A stretch of DNA of 64,000 bases from JBBPYC01 sp965218765 (GTDB lineage Bacteria > Pseudomonadota > Gammaproteobacteria > Burkholderiales > Burkholderiaceae_C), in assembly GCA_965218765.1 (NCBI GenBank), contig CBDCLU010000002.1:496001-560000 (forward strand), written 5' to 3'. Under the pieces are notes generated by a model that was given only the letters and a program-made list of their open reading frames with translations, was not told where the DNA came from and did no database searches. A program made the position numbers and the translations under genes. This document shows, in pieces, positions 45,684 through 58,828 of this stretch (the stretch's first letter is position 1; each line of letters starts with the position of its first letter).

Positions 45684-47288
45684 ATGATGCGCGGAACAGT
45701 AAAAACGCCGCTGCACCCGGACGCTGGCGTCGACGACATGGCAGGAGCACCGCAATTGAATCCCGAATCCGGCAGCCCCATACTTCAGCGTCTGGCTGCG
45801 ATCGCACCGGAACGATTGCTCGCGATGCGCCGCGGCATCGAGAAGGAAAGCCTGCGCACGCGCATGGACGGCCGGCTCAGCACCCGAGCGCATCCGGATG
45901 CGCTCGGCTCGGCCCTCACGCATCCGCACATCACGACCGACTTCAGCGAATCGCAGGTCGAGTTGGTCACCGGCGTGCATGCAAGCGTTGCGGGTGCAGT
46001 TGACGAGCTGACGCGCGTGCACCAGTTCGTCTATCGCGCGCTTGATGACGAAATGCTCTGGGTCGGCAGCATGCCGTGCGGGCTGCCTGGTGACGATGAA
46101 ATTCCGATTGGCCGCTATGGAACCTCGAACGTCGGACAGGCCAAGAGCGTGTATCGCATGGGCCTCGCGCACCGCTATGGCAGGCGCATGCAGACGATTT
46201 CCGGCATCCACTACAACTGGTCGATGCCGGGCATCGACAACGATGGGTATTTCGGCCTGATTCGCAATTTCAGGCGTCACTCCTTTTTGCTGTTGGTGCT
46301 GTTCGGCGCTTCGCCTGCCGTCTGCTCGAGCTTTGTGGAAGGCCGCGCACATCCGCTTGAGACGATCAAGGATCACACGCTCGGCCTGCCCTGGGCCACT
46401 TCGCTGCGCATGGGCAAGCTCGGCTATCAAAGCGACGCGCAGGCGTCGCTTGCGGTCAGCTACAACAGCCTCGAGCAATACGGCGCCACGCTGGCCGACG
46501 CGCTGACCGGGTCGCATCCACCCTACGAGCGCATCGGCATTCGCGCGGCTGACGGCAGCTACAACCAGCTGTCGACCGCGCTGCTGCAGATCGAGAACGA
46601 GTTCTACGGCACGATCCGCCCGAAGCGCGTGATCCGGCCGGGCGAGCGTCCGCTGCATGCGCTCAGAGAGCGCGGCGTCGAATACGTCGAGGTGCGCTGC
46701 ATGGACCTGGACCCGTTCGAGCCGGTCGGCATCGCAGCATCGACCGGGCGTCTGCTCGATGTGTTCCTGCTGCATTGCCTGCTCGCGGACAGCCCGCCGG
46801 ACAGCGCACCGGAAATCAGCGAACTGGCACGCAATCAGGATCGCGCTGCCATGCGTGGACGCGAGCCCGGGCTGCAACTCGAACGCCGTGGCGAGCCGGT
46901 CCTGCTGCGCGACTGGGCGCTGGAACTGCTCGCAGAAATGGCGCCGATCGCCGCCACGCTGGATCAGCTGGACGGCGCTGGTCAGCACGCCGATGCGCTG
47001 CATTCGGCGCAGGCACGGCTGCGCGGCGAAACGCCGCTGCCGGCTGCACAAGTCCAGCGCACGATGCATGAAGCGCATCAAGATTCGTACGTGCGCTTCA
47101 CGCTTGCGCGATCGCTCGCGAACCGCAGCGCGCTGCTCGAATTGCCACTGTCAGACGAATCGGCTGCGCGTCAGCGCAAGCAGGCCGAGGCGTCGGTTGC
47201 GCGCCAGCTTGCGCTGGAAGAGGCCGAGCAGCCGCCGTTCGAGCAGTACCGCCAGCAGTATCTGGCACCCGAGCGGTTGTCGGCTTAA
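45684..47288 (+). CDS. gshA: Glutamate-cysteine ligase
   Basis: A 534-residue enzyme, first step of glutathione synthesis. Family motifs: MRRGIEKESLRTRMDGRLS, TTDFSESQVELVTG, TISGIHYNWSMPG and EVRCMDLDPFEPVG. Type 1 (E. coli-like) GshA. Start uncertain: ATG at 45684 or at 45738, neither with a good ribosome binding site. Glutathione is needed by Gfa/FrmA elsewhere in the window. The 3' end converges on malQ, 49 bp apart. Confidence 0.94.
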   Translation: MMRGTVKTPLHPDAGVDDMAGAPQLNPESGSPILQRLAAIAPERLLAMRRGIEKESLRTRMDGRLSTRAHPDALGSALTHPHITTDFSESQVELVTGVHASVAGAVDELTRVHQFVYRALDDEMLWVGSMPCGLPGDDEIPIGRYGTSNVGQAKSVYRMGLAHRYGRRMQTISGIHYNWSMPGIDNDGYFGLIRNFRRHSFLLLVLFGASPAVCSSFVEGRAHPLETIKDHTLGLPWATSLRMGKLGYQSDAQASLAVSYNSLEQYGATLADALTGSHPPYERIGIRAADGSYNQLSTALLQIENEFYGTIRPKRVIRPGERPLHALRERGVEYVEVRCMDLDPFEPVGIAASTGRLLDVFLLHCLLADSPPDSAPEISELARNQDRAAMRGREPGLQLERRGEPVLLRDWALELLAEMAPIAATLDQLDGAGQHADALHSAQARLRGETPLPAAQVQRTMHEAHQDSYVRFTLARSLANRSALLELPLSDESAARQRKQAEASVARQLALEEAEQPPFEQYRQQYLAPERLSA

Positions 47289-47337
47289 AAAACCACCGCG
47301 CCGTGGTCCGCGGCGGCGGATCGGGGCACCGCCCGCG

Positions 47338-48885
47338 CTAGTCAGCCGTGACGGCCGGGTGCACGGGACCAAGTCTGAAGAGGTGCTCGATCGCAGTGCG
47401 GCCGCTGGCTGCGCTCAGTGCTGCCAACCGCGGTGCGACCTCCGGCGCCACCATCGCCCAGTCGAAGCGCCATTCCCAGTTGCCGTCCTGCGAGCCCGGC
47501 AGGTTCATCCGAGTGGAGCTGTCAAGCCCGAGCAGATCCTGCATTGGGAACAGCGCAGTGTCGGCCCTCGACGAACAGGCTGTGCGGATCATCGCCCAAT
47601 GAATTTCCGCATCTGCGTCGCTGCCCAGGTAGGCCCGCGCGAAATGACGTTCGCGCTCGGGCGCGGACGCCCACCAGCCACAGGTGGTGTCGTTGTCGTG
47701 CGTGCCGGTGTACACCACCGAGCGCTGCGGATATTGGTGCGGCAGATACTCGTTGTCGGCATCCTTGCCAAAAGCGAACTGCAGGATTTTCATGCCCGGA
47801 AAGCCGCAGGCGTCGCGCAGCACGATCACATCGGGCGTGATCAGCCCCAGATCCTCCGCAATGATCGGCAGCGGACCCAGTTCGCGCGTCAACGTGTCGA
47901 ACAGGGTTCGGCCCGGACCGAGCACCCAGCGGCCTTCAATTGCAGTCGCTGCGCCGGCCGGCACTGACCAGAAAGCGGCAAAACCGCGGAAATGATCAAT
48001 CCGAAAGCCATCCGCGTGCTGCAGCGCGCGACGCAGCCGTGCGCTCCACCAGGCGAAGTTCTCGGCTGCCATCCGGTCCCATCGATAAAGCGGGTTGCCC
48101 CAGCGCTGTCCGTCTGCGCTGAACATGTCGGGCGGCACGCCGGCCACCTGTAACGGGCGGTACTGCTCGTCCAGCTCATACAGGTCGGGCCGGACCCAGC
48201 AGTCGGCGCTGTGGTGCGCGATGAAGATCGGCAGATCGCCGAGGATCGAGATGCCATTCCGGTTTGCATAACCTTTGAGCGCGGCCCACTGCAGGTCGAA
48301 TGCCCACTGCACGAAGCACCAGAAATCGATTTCGCCCGCGTGGGCAAGCCGCGCGTCGGCCAGTCCGTCCGCTAAACGCTCGCGCACCGCCGCCGGCCAC
48401 TGCCACCAACCCAGGCCGTCATGCGCGGTCTGCAGCGCCATGAACAGCGCATAGTCCGGCAGCCAGTGGGCCTGATCGCGGCACCAGCCGGCGAACGCGC
48501 CGCGCTGCCGTGGCGTGGCATGGGAGAAGAATCCCGCACAGGCTGCGCGCAGCCGAGCCAATCGCCAGGGCTCCACGGTCGCATAGTCGACCTGATGCGC
48601 GCGAAAACCGGTGGTCGGCAGCTCCACTTCGGCCAGCCAGCCGGCGTCCATCAGCGGCTCCAGGGCGACCATCAATGGACTGCCGGCAAACGCGGACGCG
48701 CTTTGATATGGTGAGAAGCCAGCACCGACTGGTGTGTTGGGCAGCACCTGCCAGGTGCGCTGACCGGCCGACTTGAGCCAGTCGACAAACCGAAACGCAT
48801 CCGGTCCGAGATCGCCGATGCCATGCGGTCCGGGCAGCGACGTTACGTGCAGCAGCACGCCGGCGCTGCGTTGCTCAAGGTTCAT
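47338..48885 (-). CDS. malQ: 4-alpha-glucanotransferase (amylomaltase)
   Basis: A 515-residue GH77 enzyme that disproportionates malto-oligosaccharides. Opens RSAGVLLHVTSLPGPHGIGD, as in the short Thermus-type class (E. coli MalQ is longer). The nucleophile Asp lies in FRIDHFRGFAAFWSVP, the acid in IIAEDLGLITPDV, and YTGTHDNDTT closes the site. It recycles malto-oligosaccharides released from glucan. It is divergent from glgB; the 296 bp between them hold the promoters. Confidence 0.94.
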   Translation of the reverse strand: MNLEQRSAGVLLHVTSLPGPHGIGDLGPDAFRFVDWLKSAGQRTWQVLPNTPVGAGFSPYQSASAFAGSPLMVALEPLMDAGWLAEVELPTTGFRAHQVDYATVEPWRLARLRAACAGFFSHATPRQRGAFAGWCRDQAHWLPDYALFMALQTAHDGLGWWQWPAAVRERLADGLADARLAHAGEIDFWCFVQWAFDLQWAALKGYANRNGISILGDLPIFIAHHSADCWVRPDLYELDEQYRPLQVAGVPPDMFSADGQRWGNPLYRWDRMAAENFAWWSARLRRALQHADGFRIDHFRGFAAFWSVPAGAATAIEGRWVLGPGRTLFDTLTRELGPLPIIAEDLGLITPDVIVLRDACGFPGMKILQFAFGKDADNEYLPHQYPQRSVVYTGTHDNDTTCGWWASAPERERHFARAYLGSDADAEIHWAMIRTACSSRADTALFPMQDLLGLDSSTRMNLPGSQDGNWEWRFDWAMVAPEVAPRLAALSAASGRTAIEHLFRLGPVHPAVTAD

Positions 48886-49181
48886 GGGAGGACGGCGCGC
48901 ACAGGCGCCAAGGAGTGGAAAGTAGCGGCACCAGACACCCGCACAAGCGGAAATGCGTCACGCCACGCACTGTAAACTGTCGATACAAGTCTGGCATCAG
49001 CGTGTTTTTCTTCGCAAAGCAACACGTTTTGCTGGTGCCTTGCCATTCAAATCGATCGGACGCGTGGCCGGCTCGACGACCGCGTGGCCGTGCGATGGGC
49101 GCACTTCTTGCCGAGTCGCAAACCAAGCTTCGCCTGACCTGCTACCGCACATTGTTCACTGCTCACCGAAGCACTCCACTC

Positions 49182-51101
49182 ATGGCAAAAAAGAAATCCA
49201 CCACATCCGGCATGCTGGGCGAACAGGACGTTCATCTGTTTCGCGAGGGCACGCACGGGCGGCTCTATCAAAAGCTCGGCTGCCAGCTGCGCGCAGACGA
49301 TGCCGTGTTCTCCGTCTGGGCACCGAACGCCGAGCGTGTTTCGGTAATCGGCGACTTCAACGACTGGCAGATCGATGCGAATCCCGCGCGGCCGCGTTCG
49401 GACGGCACCGGCATCTGGGAAGTTGCGATTGCCGGTGTCGTGCATGGCAATCGCTACAAGTTCGCGATCCGCTCGCGCAGCGGCGAACTGCTTGAAAAAG
49501 CCGATCCGTTCGCGCGCTTTGCGGAGCCGGCGCCAGGCACCGCTTCGATCGTCTGGAAGCCGGAGACCGAATACGAGTGGGACGATGCCGACTGGATGCG
49601 CGACCGCGCACAGAAAAACGACCTTGCGTCGCCACAGTCGGTCTACGAAGTGCATCTTGGCTCGTGGCGGCGCGACGGCAGCGGAAACATGCTGGGCTAT
49701 CGAACGGCAGCCGACCAGTTGGTCGAGTACCTGACCTACATGGGATTCACGCATGTCGAGCTGATGCCGATCACCGAGCATCCGTTCTACGGCTCCTGGG
49801 GCTATCAGACCACCGGCTACTTCGCGGCCACGTCGCGCTATGGCACGCCCGAGGACTTCAAGTACTTCGTTGACACGATGCACAAGGCAGGCATTGCGGT
49901 GATTCTGGATTGGGTGCCGTCGCACTTTCCCGCGGATGCTTTCGGACTGGCCAGATTCGACGGCACGCACCTGTATGAGCATGCCGATCCGCGCCAGGGA
50001 TTTCACCCTGAATGGAATTCATCGATCTTCAACTACGGCCGCAACGAGGTACGCGCGTTCCTGCTGTCCAGCGCGATGTTCTGGCTGGAGGAGTTCCACA
50101 TCGATGGGCTTCGGGTCGATGGAGTAGCGTCCATGCTCTACCTGGATTACGCACGCAAGCACGGCGAGTGGATTCCGAATGCGTTTGGCGGGCGCGAGAA
50201 TCTGGAAGCGGTGTCGTTTCTGAAGCTCGTGAACGAGTCGGCGTACCGCGACCATCCCGGTGTGCAGGTGATCGCCGAGGAGTCGACTGCCTGGCCGATG
50301 GTCTCGCGCCCCACCTATCTCGGCGGCCTGGGCTTCGGCATGAAGTGGAACATGGGCTGGATGCACGACACGCTCAAATACATGAGCGAAGACCCGATCC
50401 ATCGGCGCTATCACCACGGGCAGCTCACCTTCTCGCTCGTTTATGCGTTCAACGAAAACTTCATGCTGCCGCTCTCGCACGATGAGGTGGTGCACGGCAA
50501 GGGATCGCTCATCAACAAGATGCCCGGTGATGCGTGGAAACAGTTTGCGAACCTGCGTCTGATGTTCGGCCACATGTGGGCGCATCCAGGCAAGAAGCTG
50601 CTGTTCATGGGTGGTGAATTCGGCCAGCGACGTGAATGGAACCATGACGACAGCCTTGAATGGTGGGTTTGCGACAACGAACAGCACAAGGGCGTGCAGA
50701 GCTGGGTCGCCGATCTCAATCGCCTGTACCGGAGTGAGCCGGCCCTCTATGAGGTGGACTTTGACGGCGCCGGCTTCGAGTGGGTCGACTGCAACGATGC
50801 CGAAGCCAGCACGCTGAGCTATCTGCGCCATGCGAAGGACGGCTCCACCGTGCTGATCGTCGCCAACTTCACGCCGCTGGTACGTGAGAACTACCTGATC
50901 GGTGCGCCGAAGGCAGGCTTCTGGCGCGAACTGCTGAACTCCGACGCGCCGAACTACGGCGGTAGCGGCGTCGGCAATTATGGCGGCGCGCATACCGTGC
51001 CGGTCGCTGCGCATGGCCGTTATCACTCGCTGAACCTGACCCTGCCACCGCTCGGGTTCCTGATCCTGAAACACGAAGACGCAAAGGAAGCGCAACAGTG
51101 A
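49182..51101 (+). CDS. glgB: 1,4-alpha-glucan branching enzyme
   Basis: A 639-residue GH13 enzyme introducing alpha-1,6 branches. An N-terminal CBM48 domain (VFSVWAPNAERVSVIGDFND) precedes the barrel: nucleophile Asp313 (DGLRVDGVASML), acid Glu366 (IAEESTAWP), and LSHDEVVHGKGSLINKMPGD. The frame is open upstream to 48915; the ATG at 49182 begins a normal N-terminus. The stop overlaps the glgE GTG start by 4 nt, so the pair is translationally coupled. It acts on GlgE-made linear glucan. Confidence 0.95.
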   Translation: MAKKKSTTSGMLGEQDVHLFREGTHGRLYQKLGCQLRADDAVFSVWAPNAERVSVIGDFNDWQIDANPARPRSDGTGIWEVAIAGVVHGNRYKFAIRSRSGELLEKADPFARFAEPAPGTASIVWKPETEYEWDDADWMRDRAQKNDLASPQSVYEVHLGSWRRDGSGNMLGYRTAADQLVEYLTYMGFTHVELMPITEHPFYGSWGYQTTGYFAATSRYGTPEDFKYFVDTMHKAGIAVILDWVPSHFPADAFGLARFDGTHLYEHADPRQGFHPEWNSSIFNYGRNEVRAFLLSSAMFWLEEFHIDGLRVDGVASMLYLDYARKHGEWIPNAFGGRENLEAVSFLKLVNESAYRDHPGVQVIAEESTAWPMVSRPTYLGGLGFGMKWNMGWMHDTLKYMSEDPIHRRYHHGQLTFSLVYAFNENFMLPLSHDEVVHGKGSLINKMPGDAWKQFANLRLMFGHMWAHPGKKLLFMGGEFGQRREWNHDDSLEWWVCDNEQHKGVQSWVADLNRLYRSEPALYEVDFDGAGFEWVDCNDAEASTLSYLRHAKDGSTVLIVANFTPLVRENYLIGAPKAGFWRELLNSDAPNYGGSGVGNYGGAHTVPVAAHGRYHSLNLTLPPLGFLILKHEDAKEAQQ

Positions 51102-53137
51102 GTCGAGCCCCAAGCCGAAAAAAACAGGACGTCACGCCGATCCAGCTCGATGACGGACGCACCCGCGTCGTGATTGAAAGCCTTACCCCGTCGGTTGATG
51201 GCGGGCGCTTTCCGATCAAGCGCGTGGTCGGGGACGTGGTGACGGTCGAGGCCGATTGCTTCGGCGACGGTCACGACGTCGTCGCGTGCGCACTGCTGTG
51301 GCGCCGCGCTGGCGCAACGAAGTGGAACAACGCGCTGATGGCCGCGCTGGGCAACGATCGCTGGCGCGCATTCTTTACCGTCGATCAACTCGGCGAGTGG
51401 GAATACACGGTCTGCGCCTGGATCGATCCGTTCTTGTCCTGGCAGCACGACTTTGAACGCCGGATCGATCCGGCGGATGTGAAGATCGCTGCGCAGACCG
51501 GTGCCCAGCTGATCGAGCAGGCTGCCACACGCGCCGGCCGCACCGCCGACGCCAAGGTGTTGAAGACCTGGGCGCGCGAACTGGACAAGGCGGCTTCGCC
51601 CCAGGCGGTCGATGTGGAAGCGCTGCAGCGCATCGGCGCCGACAGCGATGGCAGCGCAGCGGCCGAGCGGCATCCCGACCTGACCCATGCGCTGACCTAT
51701 CCGGGCCCGCACCGCGTGACGGTCGAGCGCGAACGGGCGCGGTTTTCCTCCTGGTACGAGTTCTTTCCGCGATCGGCCGGCAACGACGAGACCCGGCACG
51801 GCACGTTCGCCGATTGCGAAGCGTGGCTGCCCTACGTGCAGCGGCTGGGTTTCAACGTGATCTACTTCCCGCCGATCTCGCCGATCGGTCGCACGCGCCG
51901 CAAGGGCAAGAACAACACGCTCGATCCGGCGCTCGACGACGTCGGCAGCCCGTGGGCGATCGGCGCGGCGGAAGGCGGGCATGATGCGATCCTGCCCGAG
52001 CTCGGCACCTTGGAGGACTTCCGCCGCTTCGTGCAGCGCGCAGGCGAGGCCGGCATCGACATTGCGCTTGACATCGCCTTTCAGTGTGCGCCGGACCACC
52101 CTTGGGTCGCTGAGCACCCCGAGTGGTTCAAGAAGCGTGCGGACGGCAGCATCCAGTACGCGGAGAACCCGCCGAAGAAGTACCAGGACATCTATCCGTT
52201 CGACTTCGAGACGGCCGACTGGGCCAGCATGTGGCAGGCGCTGGCCGATGTGTTCGAGCACTGGATCAAGCAGGGCGTGCGCATCTTCCGCGTGGACAAC
52301 CCGCACACCAAAGCGTTTCCGTTCTGGGAGTGGGCGATTGCGCGAATCCGCAGCCAGCACCCGGACATCATCTTTCTGTCCGAAGCGTTCACCCGGCCAC
52401 GCGTGATGCATCGGCTCGCCAAGGTGGGTTTCAGCCAGTCCTACACCTATTTCACCTGGCGCAACACCAAGCAGGAGCTGATCGAGTATTTCACCGAACT
52501 GTCGCAAGGCCCGGGCAAGGAGTATTTCCGCCCGAACGTCTGGCCGAACACGCCGGACATCCTGCCGGCCGCGCTGCAGTATGGCGGTCGGCCCGTGTTC
52601 ATGGCGCGGGTCGCATTGGCCGCCACGCTGGCGGCGAGCTACGGCATCTACGGACCTGCGTTCGAGCTGCTGGAGCACGAGGCGATGCGTCCCGGCTCAG
52701 AAGAATATCTGACGTCCGAGAAGTACCAGATTCGCAACTGGGACCGCAACCGACCCGATTCGCTCGCCGACTTCATCGCGGTGCTCAATCGCGCGCGCAA
52801 TCAGAATCCGGCGCTGCAAAGCGATGCGGGCCTGCGCTTTCTGAACATCGACAACGACCAGATGATTGCGTATGCGAAGTCGACGCCGGACGGCTCCAAT
52901 ACCGTGGTCTGCGTCGTCAATCTCGACCCCTACAACACGCAGAGCGGGTGGGTCGAGATGGATCTGGCTGCGTTCGGCCTCGATCCGCAGCAGTCCTATC
53001 AAGTGCACGACCTGATCACGGAGGCACGCTTCATCTGGAATGGCCCGCGCAACTTCGTGGTGCTCGACCCGCGTCGGGTGCCGGCGCACGTGCTGCGTGT
53101 GCGTTCGCGTCTGCGCAACGAAACCGACTTCGGCTGA
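51098..53137 (+). CDS. glgE: Alpha-1,4-glucan:maltose-1-phosphate maltosyltransferase
   Basis: A 679-residue GH13 subfamily 3 enzyme that extends alpha-glucan from maltose-1-phosphate. Nucleophile Asp400 in FRVDNPHTKAFPFWEW and acid Glu429 in FLSEAFTRP; their spacing matches characterised GlgE. The GRTRRKGKNN segment lines the donor site. GTG start. It follows glgB with overlap and precedes treS-mak, giving the full GlgE pathway in order. Cytosolic. Confidence 0.95.
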   Translation: MSRAPSRKKQDVTPIQLDDGRTRVVIESLTPSVDGGRFPIKRVVGDVVTVEADCFGDGHDVVACALLWRRAGATKWNNALMAALGNDRWRAFFTVDQLGEWEYTVCAWIDPFLSWQHDFERRIDPADVKIAAQTGAQLIEQAATRAGRTADAKVLKTWARELDKAASPQAVDVEALQRIGADSDGSAAAERHPDLTHALTYPGPHRVTVERERARFSSWYEFFPRSAGNDETRHGTFADCEAWLPYVQRLGFNVIYFPPISPIGRTRRKGKNNTLDPALDDVGSPWAIGAAEGGHDAILPELGTLEDFRRFVQRAGEAGIDIALDIAFQCAPDHPWVAEHPEWFKKRADGSIQYAENPPKKYQDIYPFDFETADWASMWQALADVFEHWIKQGVRIFRVDNPHTKAFPFWEWAIARIRSQHPDIIFLSEAFTRPRVMHRLAKVGFSQSYTYFTWRNTKQELIEYFTELSQGPGKEYFRPNVWPNTPDILPAALQYGGRPVFMARVALAATLAASYGIYGPAFELLEHEAMRPGSEEYLTSEKYQIRNWDRNRPDSLADFIAVLNRARNQNPALQSDAGLRFLNIDNDQMIAYAKSTPDGSNTVVCVVNLDPYNTQSGWVEMDLAAFGLDPQQSYQVHDLITEARFIWNGPRNFVVLDPRRVPAHVLRVRSRLRNETDFG

Positions 53138-53357
53138 TGCCGCTGGCAAGCGCTGCAGGGCAGTCCGTCCATCCAGTCGAGCAGCGCGTCTGCCTGGCTG
53201 GAAACTTGTACGCTCGCGTGCGGTCGGGCCGCCGGCCGCCTTGGATCCTGGCTCGAAACTCAGCCAACCGCCCATTTTCAGTGCTTAGTCAGCATCAAAA
53301 AGACGACGCGCCTGAAGTGCGATCAAACCGCGTGGCATCACCTTCTTTCCATCTGTC

Positions 53358-56732
<3,375 letters not shown>

Positions 56733-56998
56733 CTGCAGGGCCGGCTGCACCACCGGCCCATTTGATGGGCGACGTCGGCTTCGCCACCATTTTGTCCGGC
56801 GCGCTATCGATGCGGGACGGGCGCAGTCAGCTGCAGCGTGGGGCCGTGGGCTGCGCCGGGCCGGTCTTACGACGTTGCTGGCTGGCACCATATTTGCCTC
56901 ACCGTTGGGACTGACCAAGGCGTCTGGGAACCCGATCGCAGCCAGTCGCCGTGGCGAGCGCCAAACCGAATTCAATATTTGTCGATGGAAACCCTGCA

Positions 56999-58828
56999 AT
57001 GAAACGCATCCATGAAATGTCCTTCGGGGCCCGCCGCACCGAGGGCGGCAGCGGCCTGTTCCGCATCTGGGCACCGAGTGCCAGCCAGGTCGAGCTGGTG
57101 CTGTCATCCGGCCCACAGGCGGGCGACCACCCGATGCAGGCGCTGGCCGACGGCTGGTACGAAGCCCGGCTGGATCAGGCCGATGCAGGCCTGCGTTACG
57201 CCTACCGGATCGACGGCGGCACCGTGGTGCCGGACCCTGCCTCGCGCAGCAACCCGGAGGACGTGGACGGCGCGAGCGCGTTGATGGAGCCTACCGCGTT
57301 CGACTGGCCGGACCGCAACTGGCGTGGCCGGCCCTGGAGCGACGCCGTCATCTATGAGCTGCACATCGGCTGCTTCACACCCGAAGGCACGTTCACCGCC
57401 GCGATCGACCGGCTCGATGACCTGGTGGCGCTGGGCATCACGGTGGTCGAACTGATGCCGGTCGCCGAGTTCGCGGGCGCGCGTGGCTGGGGTTATGACG
57501 GCGTGCTGCAGTTCGCACCCGAAAGCAGCTACGGCACGCCGGACGATCTGAAGCGTCTCGTGGTCGCCGCGCACGATCGCGGCCTGATGGTGTTCATGGA
57601 CGTGGTCTACAACCACTTCGGCCCGGACGGCAACTACCTGCATGCCTACGCGCAGCCGTTCTTCAACGAAGCGGTGCACACCCCTTGGGGCCCGGCGATC
57701 AACTTCGACGGCAAGCACAGTCGCACCGTGCGCGATTTCTTCATCGACAACGCGATGTACTGGATCGAGGAATTCCATCTGGACGGTCTGCGCGTCGATG
57801 CCGTACACGCAATGCACGACGACTCGAAGCTGCATTTCATCGACGAGCTCACGCAGACCGTACGCAGCGGTCCGGGCCACCAGCGGCACGTGCACATCGT
57901 GCTGGAAAACGGCGTCAACGATGCGGTGCGGTTGCCGCGCGACGAGTCAGGCCGTCCGCTCTTGGCGGACGCTCAATGGAACGACGACGTGCACCATGCG
58001 ATGCACGTGATCCTGACGAAAGAAATCGACGGCTATTACCTGGATTACAGCAAGGAACCGGTGCGGCTCTTCGCGCGCGCGCTGGCCGAAGGCTATGGCT
58101 TTCAGGGCGACCAGAGCGAGTACGAAGGCGAAGCGCGCGGCACCCCTTCCGCGCATCTGCCGCCGATTGCGTTCGTCAATTCCACGCAGACGCACGATCA
58201 GGTCGGCAATCGCGCTTTCGGCGACCGCATTCACTGGCTGGCCGCCGAAGCGGACAACACCGAAGCGCTGCACACGATGATCGCGTGCGTGTTGCTCGCC
58301 CCTTCGATCCCGATGCTGTTCATGGGCGAGGAATACGCGGCCAGCACACCATTCCAGTATTTCTGCGATTTCCATGGTGAACTCGCCGCCGCGGTCACGA
58401 AAGGCCGGCGCGAAGAATTCGGCCGATTCGAGCGCTTCTCCGATCCATCGGTGCGCCACTCCATTCCCGACCCGAACGATCCGCAGACGTTCGACACCTC
58501 CAAGCTCGACTGGTCGGAGCGCGAGCAGCCCCAGCACGCCAAGTACCTTGCGCTCTACACCAAGCTGCTGAAGTTGCGCCGCGAGCATCTGATGCCCTGC
58601 CTGGGTGGCGGCCGCAGCGGCAAGTTCTCCTGGACACCGGCCGGCACGATTCAGATCAGCTGGCCGCTTGCAGACGGCATGCGCTGGCACATGTTGGCAC
58701 GCCTCGGCGCCGAGCCGGACGCGGACGCGACGAACGTGCAGTTGTCCGGCGACGTGATCTACCGCAGCCACCCCGATGCTGCAGGGCTGGTTCCCTGGTC
58801 GGTGATCGTCACGAGCGAGAGCGCATGA
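56999..58828 (+). CDS. treZ: Malto-oligosyltrehalose trehalohydrolase
   Basis: A 609-residue GH13 enzyme that releases trehalose from maltooligosyltrehalose. N-terminal CBM-like domain (LFRIWAPSASQVELVLSS), then VIYELHIGCFTPEGTF, FMDVVYNHFGPDGNYL, the nucleophile in DGLRVDAVHAMHDDS, and VNSTQTHDQVGNRAFGDR. The frame is open 16 codons upstream. The stop overlaps the treY start (ATGA). A gap of 266 bp separates it from treS, without a gene. Confidence 0.94.
   Translation: MKRIHEMSFGARRTEGGSGLFRIWAPSASQVELVLSSGPQAGDHPMQALADGWYEARLDQADAGLRYAYRIDGGTVVPDPASRSNPEDVDGASALMEPTAFDWPDRNWRGRPWSDAVIYELHIGCFTPEGTFTAAIDRLDDLVALGITVVELMPVAEFAGARGWGYDGVLQFAPESSYGTPDDLKRLVVAAHDRGLMVFMDVVYNHFGPDGNYLHAYAQPFFNEAVHTPWGPAINFDGKHSRTVRDFFIDNAMYWIEEFHLDGLRVDAVHAMHDDSKLHFIDELTQTVRSGPGHQRHVHIVLENGVNDAVRLPRDESGRPLLADAQWNDDVHHAMHVILTKEIDGYYLDYSKEPVRLFARALAEGYGFQGDQSEYEGEARGTPSAHLPPIAFVNSTQTHDQVGNRAFGDRIHWLAAEADNTEALHTMIACVLLAPSIPMLFMGEEYAASTPFQYFCDFHGELAAAVTKGRREEFGRFERFSDPSVRHSIPDPNDPQTFDTSKLDWSEREQPQHAKYLALYTKLLKLRREHLMPCLGGGRSGKFSWTPAGTIQISWPLADGMRWHMLARLGAEPDADATNVQLSGDVIYRSHPDAAGLVPWSVIVTSESA

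Noticed and set aside
45609..47081. A 490-codon minus-strand frame opposite gshA
   Set aside because: gshA motifs are clear on the plus strand; shadow frame.
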